Below, one piece after another: positions 24,883 through 34,300 of a DNA stretch of 64,000 nt. The DNA is from Oceanobacillus kimchii X50 (GTDB taxonomy: Bacteria > Bacillota > Bacilli > Bacillales > Amphibacillaceae). Each line of letters starts with the position of its first letter. Position 1 is the stretch's first letter. Under the pieces are notes generated by a model. The model worked only from the letters and a program-made list of their open reading frames with translations, made no database searches and was not told where the DNA came from. The DNA lies in contig NZ_CM001792.1 in assembly GCF_000340475.1 (NCBI RefSeq), positions 953,425 through 1,017,424 of the forward strand. The letters are read 5' to 3'. The translations under genes were made by a program, and so were the position numbers.

Positions 24883-26310
24883 ATGAGTAAAAAAGAGATT
24901 TTAGATTGGATAAATACAAATGAGGGAATTTTTACGGACATAGCGAAAAATATCTGGGAGAATCCACAATTAGCTTATGATGAGGACTATGCAAGCCAGC
25001 TACAAATCGATACTTTAGAAAAAGAAAATTTCCATATTCAACCTAATATTGGTGGGATTCCTACAGCATTTGTAGCAGAATACGGAAATGGCTCACCAAT
25101 TATTGGTATACTTGGGGAATTTGATGCGTTACCAGGATTATCACAAACGGTATCACCGACAAGGGAAGAAATTGTAGCTGATGGACCAGGGCATGGATGT
25201 GGTCATCATTTATTAGGAACAGCTGGTGTTGAAGCAGTAATTGCATTAAAGGAGTATATGAAAAAAGAAAATATCAAAGGAACCGTACGTTATTATGGTT
25301 GTCCAGCAGAGGAGGTACTGTCAGGTAAAACATATATGGCAAGAGAGGGTGTATTCGATGATTTAGATTGTTGTTTGACTTGGCATCCAGGTACATCCAA
25401 TTTTACAGTGAATCAAAGTATGCAGGCGATGGTTTCCATTGAGTTTGAATTTACAGGAATAACAGCACATGCTGCTGCAGCACCTCATGCCGGAAGAAGT
25501 GCTCTTGATGCTGTAGAGTTAATGAATGTCGGTACAAATTATATGCGAGAACATGTTTTAGATGGATCACGAATACATTATGTTATAACAAATGGTGGAC
25601 TAGCTCCAAATGTTGTACCTGATCAAGCAAAGGTTTGGTACTATTTACGAGCTGCTACGAAAGAACAAGTGAATGATATGTTAAAAAGAGTAAAAAAGAT
25701 TGCTGATGGAGCAGTGTTAATGACGGAAACAGAAGTGAAATCAACCATCTTAGCATTTGCTTACGAAACACTTCCAAATGAAACATTAAATGACATAATG
25801 TACGAAAATATGATGCAATCGGAAATATCATTTACAAAAGAAGAAGAAACATTTGCAACTCAATTATTAAAAAGTATTAATCCAGAGATTGTCAAGATGT
25901 CGAAAAAACAGTTACATGATCAAACAGATGATTTACTTCCGACACATATGGCGAATAATAAGCAATTGCTAGGGTCTTCAGTCGGAGGTTCAACGGATGT
26001 CGGAGATGTAAGTTGGATTACACCTACCGGAATGGTGATGACAACTTCTGCACCTGTTGGTGTGCAAGCTCATACCTGGCAAGCCACTTCCTCTTATGGT
26101 TCTTCCATTGGCTATAAAGGGATGCATTTAGCAGCGAAAACAATGGCATTAACTTTATATGATCTTTTTTCAAATGAAGAGCTTGTTGCAAAAGCCAAAG
26201 AGGAATTTAAACAAAGTACAACAGGTAAACCTTATATAGCTGGAATACCTGATGATGTAAATCCCCCTGTGAAAAAGAAGGTGGATCCTGTTTTTACATC
26301 CATGAAGTAA
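24883..26310 (+). CDS. M20-family amidohydrolase (AbgB-like)
   Basis: A 475-aa zinc amidohydrolase of the M20D group, closest in feel to AbgB, the p-aminobenzoyl-glutamate hydrolase subunit. GEFDALPGLSQ and GHGCGHHLLG carry metal ligands (residues ~85 and ~107). CPAEEVLSGK holds the catalytic Glu pair, LTWHPGTSN and the dimerisation region TAHAAAAPHAGRSALDAVELM follow, and HTWQATSSYG lies near the end. It probably cleaves an amide bond of an imported acyl- or aryl-amino acid to release nitrogen. Last gene of the TnrA-box operon; two terminators follow. Confidence 0.85.
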   Translation: MSKKEILDWINTNEGIFTDIAKNIWENPQLAYDEDYASQLQIDTLEKENFHIQPNIGGIPTAFVAEYGNGSPIIGILGEFDALPGLSQTVSPTREEIVADGPGHGCGHHLLGTAGVEAVIALKEYMKKENIKGTVRYYGCPAEEVLSGKTYMAREGVFDDLDCCLTWHPGTSNFTVNQSMQAMVSIEFEFTGITAHAAAAPHAGRSALDAVELMNVGTNYMREHVLDGSRIHYVITNGGLAPNVVPDQAKVWYYLRAATKEQVNDMLKRVKKIADGAVLMTETEVKSTILAFAYETLPNETLNDIMYENMMQSEISFTKEEETFATQLLKSINPEIVKMSKKQLHDQTDDLLPTHMANNKQLLGSSVGGSTDVGDVSWITPTGMVMTTSAPVGVQAHTWQATSSYGSSIGYKGMHLAAKTMALTLYDLFSNEELVAKAKEEFKQSTTGKPYIAGIPDDVNPPVKKKVDPVFTSMK

Positions 26311-26326
26311 ATCGTATATAGTGCCT

Positions 26327-26358
26327 AAAGCATTCTCATTTTGGTGAGGATGCTTTTT
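26327..26358 (+). terminator. Terminator of the transporter/amidohydrolase operon
   Basis: The stem AAAGCAT-CTCA/TGAG-ATGCTTT with single-base bulges is followed by TTTTT. Confidence 0.8.
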
Positions 26359-26427
26359 CATATCTTCAGATGGCTAAAGGATTATTTTATCGAATTTTTA
26401 TAAAAATGTAGGAAATTAGATGGAAAC

Positions 26428-26471
26428 AAAAATAGTGTGGAAAAAAATAATAATTTTTTCCACGCTATTTT
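26428..26471. terminator. Second, bidirectional hairpin
   Basis: The stem AAAATAG(T/C)GTGGAAAAAA and its complement have a short AT loop, with A-tract and T-tract on both sides. Confidence 0.7.
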
Positions 26472-26722
26472 TAGTTAGTGGTAGAAACTGAACTATAGCA
26501 ATAACTAAACTACATATTGGGTTTACATTTCGACGAATCAATCCCAATTGATAACTTTTTATATTTAAATATCTGTTTTTTAAGATAATTAACAATTATA
26601 GACTGTTATATCAATCTTCAAGAGGTTGTAATGAGGATAATATATTGCATGTTTGCTAAATTTTATAGGCATTTTTACCTTGTTGACGGATAGTTTGATG
26701 TATTCTAAAGTATTTAATATAT

Positions 26723-26741
26723 GATAATGATAATCATTATC
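26723..26741. promoter_or_regulatory. Fur box 1
   Basis: GATAATGATAATCATTATC equals the 19-bp Fur consensus exactly. It lies 15 bases upstream of the probable -35 element. Confidence 0.92.
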
Positions 26742-26755
26742 ATTTAAAACACCAG

Positions 26756-26785
26756 TTGAGATTCGTCTTTATTTTTTTATATAGT
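26756..26785 (+). promoter_or_regulatory. Probable dhb operon promoter
   Basis: TTGAGA (26756-26761) and TATAGT (26780-26785) with an 18-base spacer, lying between the two Fur boxes. Confidence 0.6.
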
Positions 26786-26787
26786 AT

Positions 26788-26802
26788 TGAGAATGATTAT
26801 CA
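26788..26802. promoter_or_regulatory. Fur box 2
   Basis: TGAGAATGATTATCA matches the 7-1-7 core TGATAAT-N-ATTATCA with one mismatch and overlaps the expected transcription start. Confidence 0.8.
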
Positions 26803-26822
26803 ATTAAAGGAGGTATGGTGAA

Positions 26823-27599
26823 TTGATCGAAAAGAAAGTTGCTATTGTTACTGGTGCAGCGCAAGGAATGGGGTATGAAGTATTCCATGCTTTGGCAGTG
26901 AGAGGTTATGTAGCGGTAGGAATTGATATCCAAGAAGAAAAGTTGCACAAAATAAAAGGTGTAGCTGAGAAGGATAAGTTAGCAGTTGAAGCATTTTATG
27001 CTGATGTCTCTGATAGTACACAAGTCAATGAAATTATTGATCAAGTATATAGAATCTATGGAAGTATAGATGTTTTAGTTAATGCAGCTGGAGTACTATC
27101 ACAAGGAGAAGTAACAACACTTTCCGATGAGGCCTGGGAGCGGACATTTGCTGTAAATACATCGGGCGTTTTTCATGTTTCTAAAGCCGTATGTAATCGA
27201 ATGAAAGAGAACAAGCAAGGATCTATAGTGACAATTAGTTCTAATGCAGCGTCCGTACCGAGAACATCCATGGCAAGTTATTGTGCTTCGAAAGCTGCTT
27301 CCCTTATGTTTACGAAGTGTCTTGGATTAGAAATGGCAAGTTATGGAATTCGATGTAATATCGTATCACCTGGTGCAACGGATACAGAAATGCAGAGAGC
27401 ATTTTGGAACGAAGAAGCAGATATAGAAAAAGGAATAAAAGGTATTCCTGAACAATATCGAGTAGGTATTCCATTGCAAAAAATAGCAAATACATCAGAT
27501 ATTACTGAAGCAGTATTATTCCTTTTATCAGAAAATGCAAGTCATATTACGATGAATAATATTGTTGTTGATGGTGGAGCTACGTTAGGTGCGCAATAG
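26823..27599 (+). CDS. dhbA: 2,3-dihydro-2,3-dihydroxybenzoate dehydrogenase
   Basis: A 258-aa short-chain dehydrogenase with TGAAQGMG near residue 11, NAAGVLS near 87 and the catalytic S...YCASKAA near 140-160. It oxidises 2,3-dihydro-2,3-dihydroxybenzoate to 2,3-dihydroxybenzoate using NAD, the last step of the catechol branch. The start is TTG 26823: AAAGGAGG lies 9 bases upstream, and the nearby ATG 26815 runs into a stop after two codons. First gene of the Fur-controlled bacillibactin operon. Confidence 0.93.
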   Translation: MIEKKVAIVTGAAQGMGYEVFHALAVRGYVAVGIDIQEEKLHKIKGVAEKDKLAVEAFYADVSDSTQVNEIIDQVYRIYGSIDVLVNAAGVLSQGEVTTLSDEAWERTFAVNTSGVFHVSKAVCNRMKENKQGSIVTISSNAASVPRTSMASYCASKAASLMFTKCLGLEMASYGIRCNIVSPGATDTEMQRAFWNEEADIEKGIKGIPEQYRVGIPLQKIANTSDITEAVLFLLSENASHITMNNIVVDGGATLGAQ

Positions 27600-27624
27600 A
27601 TGCAAATAAAGGGAGATGGATTAC

Positions 27625-28821
27625 ATGTCTGTTGAAACGTTAAATGAAGAGCAACAACTAATTAATCAATATCATTCAAATGATTATTTATTATCTTTTC
27701 CTAGTAAAAATATTTTAGGTAAAGGAAAAGCAGTGGAACTTACGGAGGAAGAACAACGAGGATTATCATTTCGTAAAAGAATCGAATCCCTATTACATAA
27801 AGGAACATTGAATGGGATGGAAAATCCAATTGTTATTGGTGCTTTGCCATTTCATCAACAAGATAAGGGGACATTAGTAATACCAGAAGAAATTCAGCAG
27901 TCAGAAGTTTACCAGAATGTAGATAACTCATTATCATCAGATACTATCTCATCAACACATATACAGTCGATTCCTTCGGGTAAGGAATATGCAAAAGCAG
28001 TAGAGAAGATTACGAAGGAAATTAAAGAAGGAAAGCTGGAAAAAGCGGTTCTTGGTAGGGTTCTACAAATAGATGTAGACAAGCAGCCCGATATTTCACA
28101 TCTTATCCAGAATTTAATTACACATAATCATGATAAGTATAACTTTGCTTTAAATACATCCGAAGAAGGCAAAGAAAAAACATTAATCGGTGCTAGTCCA
28201 GAATTATTAATTTCCAAAAAAGGAAGCATCGTTGTTTCCAATCCTTTGGCTGGATCACGTCCAAGACAGAAAGATCCAGAAAAAGATGTTTTAATAGCGC
28301 AGGAATTACGCCATTCGGAAAAAGATTTGCATGAACATCAGCTTGTCGTTCAATCTGTTTTGAATGCATTACGACCATTTTGCAAGAAGTTACATGTACC
28401 TGAAGAACCATCTGTTATTCATACAGAGACAATGTGGCATCTTTCAACAGAAATCATCGGCCATTTAGAAGATCCATATACGCAATCAATTGAAATAGCT
28501 GAAAATTTGCATCCAACACCAGCGATATGCGGAACCCCTAACGATATTGCATTGGAAAACATTAGGCAGCTTGAACCTTTTAATCGAGATTATTTTACAG
28601 GGTTAATTGGCTGGAGCGATAAAAATGGTGATGGAGAATGGGCGATTACGATTCGTTGTGCAGAAATTGAAGAAAATATGATTCGCATGTTTGCAGGTGC
28701 AGGGATAGTAAAAGATTCAGTTCCTGAAGAAGAAAAAAACGAAACAGCAGCGAAGTTACAAACGATGCTACGTGTATTTGGAATAGATTTTTACGAAGAG
28801 GAAGGGAATGAATCATGCTAG
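27625..28821 (+). CDS. dhbC: Isochorismate synthase
   Basis: A 398-aa chorismate-binding enzyme converting chorismate to isochorismate. Family motifs: GKLEKAVLGRVLQID (general base Lys), LIGASPELLISKKGSIVVSNPLAGSRPR, HLSTEIIGHLED, LHPTPAICGTPN, and YFTGLIGWSDKNGDGEWAITIRCAE near the C-terminus. ATG 27625 has AAAGGGAG 9 bases upstream, better than ATG 27616. It ends 7 bases inside dhbE. The product is used by DhbB. Confidence 0.95.
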   Translation: MSVETLNEEQQLINQYHSNDYLLSFPSKNILGKGKAVELTEEEQRGLSFRKRIESLLHKGTLNGMENPIVIGALPFHQQDKGTLVIPEEIQQSEVYQNVDNSLSSDTISSTHIQSIPSGKEYAKAVEKITKEIKEGKLEKAVLGRVLQIDVDKQPDISHLIQNLITHNHDKYNFALNTSEEGKEKTLIGASPELLISKKGSIVVSNPLAGSRPRQKDPEKDVLIAQELRHSEKDLHEHQLVVQSVLNALRPFCKKLHVPEEPSVIHTETMWHLSTEIIGHLEDPYTQSIEIAENLHPTPAICGTPNDIALENIRQLEPFNRDYFTGLIGWSDKNGDGEWAITIRCAEIEENMIRMFAGAGIVKDSVPEEEKNETAAKLQTMLRVFGIDFYEEEGNESC

Positions 28822-30434
28822 AAGGGTATAAGCCTTGGCCAGAAAGTCTTAGAAAGTATTATCAAGAAACTGGATGCTGGACCGGAGAAACTTTCGGGGG
28901 AATATTAGAGAAACAAGCTAGAGATAGAAAAGACAGTGTTGTGATTACAGATGGGGAGAAATCCATTACTTATCAACGATTAGATGAGAGAGTAAACAAA
29001 CTAGCTGTTGGATTCATGAATTTAGGTATAGAGAAAGAAGATAGAGTAGTTCTACAACTACCTAATACAATTGAATTTTTTGAGGTTTGTTTCGCGTTAT
29101 TTCGAATAGGTGCTTTACCTATTTTTGCATTACCACTACACCGAAAAATGGAAATAAGCTATTTCTGTGAATTTACAGAAGCTAAAGCGTATATCATTCC
29201 AGATGTATACGATAACTTTGACTATAGAAATCTAGCAAATGAAATAAACAGCTCTATTCCAACTCTGGAGCATACGATTGTTGCAGGGGAAACAGAAAGG
29301 TTCACTTCCTTAGAAAAATTATATATTGATAAACAGGTATCATTTCCAGCTATTACAGGAAGTGATTTAGCATTCTTTCAATTATCAGGTGGAAGTACAG
29401 GGTTACCCAAATTAATTCCGCGTACACATGATGAATATATTTATAGCCTCCGAAAAAGCGTAGAAATATGTCGGCTAAGTCAAGATACGAATTTCTTAGC
29501 GGTTCTACCTGTGGCACATAATTTTACGATGAGTTCACCAGGCGTTTTTGGAGTCATCTATGCCGGAGGGAAAATTATTCTTAGTAAATATCCTAGCCCG
29601 GATGTTGCCTTCCCATTGATAGAAAAGGAAAAAGTAGACTTTACCTCACTTGTTCCACCATTAGCAATTGTATGGTTACAGGCGCAAAAAAGGACAAAAG
29701 CAGATTTAAGTTCGTTGAAAGTCATTCAAGTTGGTGGAGCGAAATGCAGTGCAGAAATAGCTAAGCAAATTAAACCAGCCTTTAATTGTAAGTTACAGCA
29801 AGTATTTGGAATGGCAGAAGGTTTAGTGAATTATACGAGATTAGATGATGATGACGAAGTAATTATTCATACACAGGGAAAACCGATGTCAGAATATGAT
29901 GAAATTCGTATTGTAGATGAAGAAGACAATGAGCTTCCTGTAGGAGAAACTGGACAACTTCAAGCAAGGGGCCCGTATACTATCATTGGTTATTTTAATG
30001 TAGAAGAACATAATGCAAAAGCTTTTACATCCGATGGTTTTTATCGTACTGGGGATGTAGTCAAACTGACAGAAGAAGGGTATCTCATCGTTGAAGGAAG
30101 AGATAAGGACCAAATTAACCGAGGTGGCGAAAAAATTGCTGCAGAAGAGGTAGAAAATTATATCCTTTCGCTTCCAGGCGTACATGATGTAGCAATTGTA
30201 AGTATGCCAGATAAATTTCTTGGAGAAAGGTCTTGTGCTTTTGTTATAAAAAATAAGGAAGAATTAACAGTGAACGACATAAAGGATTTCTTACAACATA
30301 AAGGAATAGCCAATTTTAAAATCCCAGATCGGATAGAATTTGTGGATCGTTTTCCATATACAGCACTAGGTAAGGTAAGCAAAAAAAACTTAAGAGCAAT
30401 GATAAAAGAAAAACTAACACAAAAAAGTTATTAA
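28815..30434 (+). CDS. dhbE: 2,3-dihydroxybenzoate-AMP ligase
   Basis: A 539-aa stand-alone aryl adenylation enzyme. FFQLSGGSTGLPKLIPRTHDEY is the A3 ATP-binding loop (residues ~190-212) and VAHNFTMSSPG the aryl-acid pocket segment. VFGMAEGLVNYTRLDD (A5), YRTGDVV (A7), GRDKDQINRGGEKIAAEEVEN (A8) and GKVSKKNLR with the A10 Lys follow. It activates 2,3-dihydroxybenzoate and loads it on the aryl carrier domain at the C-terminus of DhbB. It overlaps dhbC by 7 bases and is followed 13 bases later by dhbB. Confidence 0.95.
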   Translation: MLEGYKPWPESLRKYYQETGCWTGETFGGILEKQARDRKDSVVITDGEKSITYQRLDERVNKLAVGFMNLGIEKEDRVVLQLPNTIEFFEVCFALFRIGALPIFALPLHRKMEISYFCEFTEAKAYIIPDVYDNFDYRNLANEINSSIPTLEHTIVAGETERFTSLEKLYIDKQVSFPAITGSDLAFFQLSGGSTGLPKLIPRTHDEYIYSLRKSVEICRLSQDTNFLAVLPVAHNFTMSSPGVFGVIYAGGKIILSKYPSPDVAFPLIEKEKVDFTSLVPPLAIVWLQAQKRTKADLSSLKVIQVGGAKCSAEIAKQIKPAFNCKLQQVFGMAEGLVNYTRLDDDDEVIIHTQGKPMSEYDEIRIVDEEDNELPVGETGQLQARGPYTIIGYFNVEEHNAKAFTSDGFYRTGDVVKLTEEGYLIVEGRDKDQINRGGEKIAAEEVENYILSLPGVHDVAIVSMPDKFLGERSCAFVIKNKEELTVNDIKDFLQHKGIANFKIPDRIEFVDRFPYTALGKVSKKNLRAMIKEKLTQKSY

Positions 30435-30447
30435 GGAGAGATAAATA

Positions 30448-31332
30448 ATGTCAATACCTTCAATTGCAAGTTATACGTTACCAACGGAAAATGAACTACC
30501 AAAAAGTAAAGTGGATTGGAAGGCAGAAGCAAGTCGATCCGTATTATTGATTCATGATATGCAACAATACTTTTTAGATTTTTATGGTCAAGACTCTCCT
30601 CTTATTCAACAATTGATAAAGAATATATCAAAGATAAAAGAGACATGTACGAAACTTGGCATCCCAACAGTTTATACCGCACAACCTGGGGATCAAAATC
30701 AAGAAGATCGAGCGTTACTTACTGATTTTTGGGGACCAGGTCTAGATGATGATATAGAGCAGACAAAAATTACCGATCAGTTGGCACCTACAGAAGATGA
30801 CATTGTGCAGACGAAATGGAGGTATAGTGCATTTAAGAAATCGCAACTATTGGAATGGATGCAGGAAAATGGTAAAGATCAATTAATTATTTGTGGTGTC
30901 TATGCCAATATTGGGTGCATTGTTACTGCTGTAGAAGCATTTATGAGTGATATTCAACCATTTATTGTTGCAGATGCGATGGCAGATTTTTCGAAGGAGC
31001 AACATGAAGAAGCTTTAATCTTTGGAGCCGGACGTTGTGCAAGACCATTAATGATGAAGCAATTAATAGAGGATATTTCATCTGAAAATACGATAACTAC
31101 TTCATCCATAAAAGCACAAGTAGCAGAAATGTTAGAAATGTCACCGGATCAATTAAATGTGCAAGATGACTTAATTGAAAGTGGACTGGATTCCATTCGA
31201 ATTATGATGCTTGCAGAAAATTGGAATTCTGAAGGGATAGATATAAGTTTTATAGAATTGATTGAATCTCCTAAGTTGGAATCGTGGTATCAAAAATTAG
31301 TTTCAGAATACGAAACCATTCAGGTAAAGTAA
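30448..31332 (+). CDS. dhbB: Isochorismatase with aryl carrier protein domain
   Basis: A 294-aa bifunctional protein. Residues 1-205 are isochorismatase (RSVLLIHDMQQYFLDF with the catalytic Asp, VYTAQPGDQNQEDRALL, WRYSAFKKSQL, GVYANIGCIVTAVEAFM), which hydrolyses the enol ether of isochorismate. Residues ~215-294 are an aryl carrier domain with phosphopantetheine site LIESGLDSIRIM at Ser249. The loaded 2,3-dihydroxybenzoyl group is handed to DhbF. The Sfp-type enzyme at the end of the cluster can install the cofactor. Confidence 0.95.
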   Translation: MSIPSIASYTLPTENELPKSKVDWKAEASRSVLLIHDMQQYFLDFYGQDSPLIQQLIKNISKIKETCTKLGIPTVYTAQPGDQNQEDRALLTDFWGPGLDDDIEQTKITDQLAPTEDDIVQTKWRYSAFKKSQLLEWMQENGKDQLIICGVYANIGCIVTAVEAFMSDIQPFIVADAMADFSKEQHEEALIFGAGRCARPLMMKQLIEDISSENTITTSSIKAQVAEMLEMSPDQLNVQDDLIESGLDSIRIMMLAENWNSEGIDISFIELIESPKLESWYQKLVSEYETIQVK

Positions 31333-31345
31333 GGGGATGTTTTAG

Positions 31346-34300
31346 GTGATTGAAACAATGAAGAATTATCCGCTATCTGATGCTCAAGCTGGAATTTGGT
31401 TTGCGCATCAATTGGATACGACAAGTGCTAGCTATAATATGGGAGAATATGTAGAAATCAAAAATTCAATGAATGTAGCACTTTTCATTGAATCAATTAA
31501 ACAAGTAGTAAAAGAAACGGATAGTTTGCATATGAAGTATGGTGAGGATGCAAACGGACTATGGCAACAACTACAAGAACCTAATCATATCGAAGTGCAA
31601 TACATTGATATCAGTCAGATGCAATCAGCTAAAGAAGAAGCAATTCATCTTATGGAATCGGACATTCATCGTAGAGTAGATTTAGGACGAGATGATGTAT
31701 ATAAACAAATTGTATTTAAGATAGGTTCCATGCATTATCTTTGGTATCAACGCATCCATCACATCGCGATGGATGCATATGGATTTTCATTGCTTACAAA
31801 TCGTGTGGCTCGTTTATATAGTAAAGTAGACCAAAAGCAACATAAGCAAACGCCATGGAGTCCATTTTATAAAGTATTAGAAGAAGAGGTTACCTATAAA
31901 GAATCTGCTCAGTATACAGAGGATAGCAACTACTGGATAAATCAATATCAAGACTTACCTGAACCGGAAACACTGACAAATAAATATGAAAGTGAAAATA
32001 GTACGTTTAAAGTCTCTAGAATTTTAAAATATGATCATTTAAAGAGGCTAAAAGAAAAAGCGAAACATATGAAAGTAGGTTGGCCGGATCTTATTATTGC
32101 GGTAAAGGCGATCTATATGTATCGAATGAAAGGCATTCGAGAAATTATTTTAGGGATTCCAATGATGAATCGATTAAAATCAGCATCCATTCAAATCCCT
32201 TGTACAAGAATGAATGTCCTGCCACTTCATATTTCTGTACATCCAACCTCATCTTTTCAAGATATTGTGGAACAGGTTTCTGTGAAGATGAGAGAGAATA
32301 GTCAGCATCAACGTTACCGTCAGGAACAACTTCAACGAGATCTAGGTAAGGTTGGTACGGATTCTAATCTCTTTGGACCACAGGTGAATGTTATGCCATT
32401 TTCCTATAACCCTGTCTTTTCTGGTACGAAAGCAATAACGTATAAATTAGCGACAGGACCGGTGGAAGATATATCGTGGAATATTTATGAACAAGGTAAT
32501 GAAGATGGAATTACGCTAGATTTAGAAGGAAATGCAGGAAAATATACGAAGCAGGAATTAGAACGCCATGCTGATCGATTATTACATCTGATTCATACGT
32601 GTACAGAAATGGACGAACAGTCATTAATAAGTAGTATTTCTGCTCTTCTTTATGAAGAAAAGTATCAAATATTAGATAAGTGGAATAGTAATTCAAATCA
32701 TTTTTCGGTCATTGATCCTGTGAGCCTTTTCTGGCAACAAGTACAGAAGACACCAGAAGCAGTAGCGATACAACATGATGAAGCAGCGTTAACATATCGT
32801 GAATTAGACGAAAAATCGAATCAACTTGCGAAAGTCCTAATCGAAAAAGGCGTGGAAAAGGAAAAGTTTGTGGCGATTAGTCTAGAAAGAACGGGTAAAT
32901 TACCAGTTAGTATACTCGCTATATGGAAAGTCGGTGCAGCTTATCTTCCTCTTGATCCAACCTATCCAGAAGAGCGGTTGGAATATATGTTGGAGAATGC
33001 AGACCCTATCATGATTCTGACAGACGGAGTATCGTGTCATAATATACCAGGTTCGTTTGTACCGATCTTATTTAATCTGGATGAAGAACTTTTGAAGGAG
33101 GAAGTAAATAACCAATCTACAACCTCTATTAACCTTTTTGCTGAGCAATCACTAAAACATGCTGTATATATGATTTATACATCAGGATCAACTGGAAAAC
33201 CAAAAGGAGTCGTTGTTCCAGCTGAAGGTCTTGTTCATTTTCTACAATATATGGACAATGTGTTTTCCCTATCTGTGAAAGATCGATTATTAGCTTTAAC
33301 CACAATTTCATTTGATATCTCTATCTTGGAATTGTTCTTGCCATTAGTTAGTGGGGCGACTTGTGTATTAACCAAACGAGAGATAGTGCAAGATCCTATC
33401 TTGCTTAATCGAACGATAACCAATCAGAAAATTACAGCAATACAGGCTACGCCAACACATTGGCAAATGATCTTAGCACATCAACACGCATCATTAAGAA
33501 ACATAAAGGCGTTAGTAGGGGGAGAAGCACTACCTTTCTATGTAGCAGAAGAAATGATAAATATATGTCAATCTGTTACCAATCTTTATGGGCCAACAGA
33601 AACAACCATTTGGTCTACTGTATATGAGTTGAACAAGGATGAACCAAAGGGATTGATAGGGGCACCGGTTGATGGTACAGCAGTATACGTTCTAAATCAT
33701 GATCTACAACCGGTACCTCCAGAAGTAGACGGGGAGTTGTATATTGCTGGAGCTGGGGTCACGAGAGGGTATAATGGTCGTCCTTCTTTAACTGCAGAGC
33801 GATATGTAGCTAATCCTTTTGGGGAGTCGGGAAGTAGAATGTACCGTACAGGTGATATTGTGCGATGGACAAGCCGAGGCAGTCTTGAATATATAAAACG
33901 CGCAGATGATCAAGTTAAGTTGAGAGGTCACCGGATTGAATTAGGTGAAATTGAAAAAGTGATTTCATCATTTTCTCCTAATATGAATGCAAAAGTCATC
34001 GTCCGTGAAGATACACCAGGTAATCAGCAACTCGTTGCTTATTTAGTTGGTGCAGATGAAATAAACAAGCAAGATATAATACGACATGCAAAGTATACAT
34101 TGCCTTTATATATGGTTCCAGATTCAATGGTTTACTTAGAAGAATTTCCGTTAACACTTAATGGAAAACTGGATAAGAAGAAATTGCCACAATCGGAATA
34201 TTATCAGGTTGAAGTGGAACAGCAATTAAATGAAGGTCAGCAGGCGCTACATGATATTTTTTCAGATTTATTGAATCTACCAGTTATTTCTATTGAAGAT

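Larger units (their letters stand above)
26311..26822. other. Regulatory region before the dhb operon
   Basis: About 500 bases with two terminators at the left and the iron-controlled promoter with two Fur boxes at the right. No gene is seen between. Confidence 0.6.
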
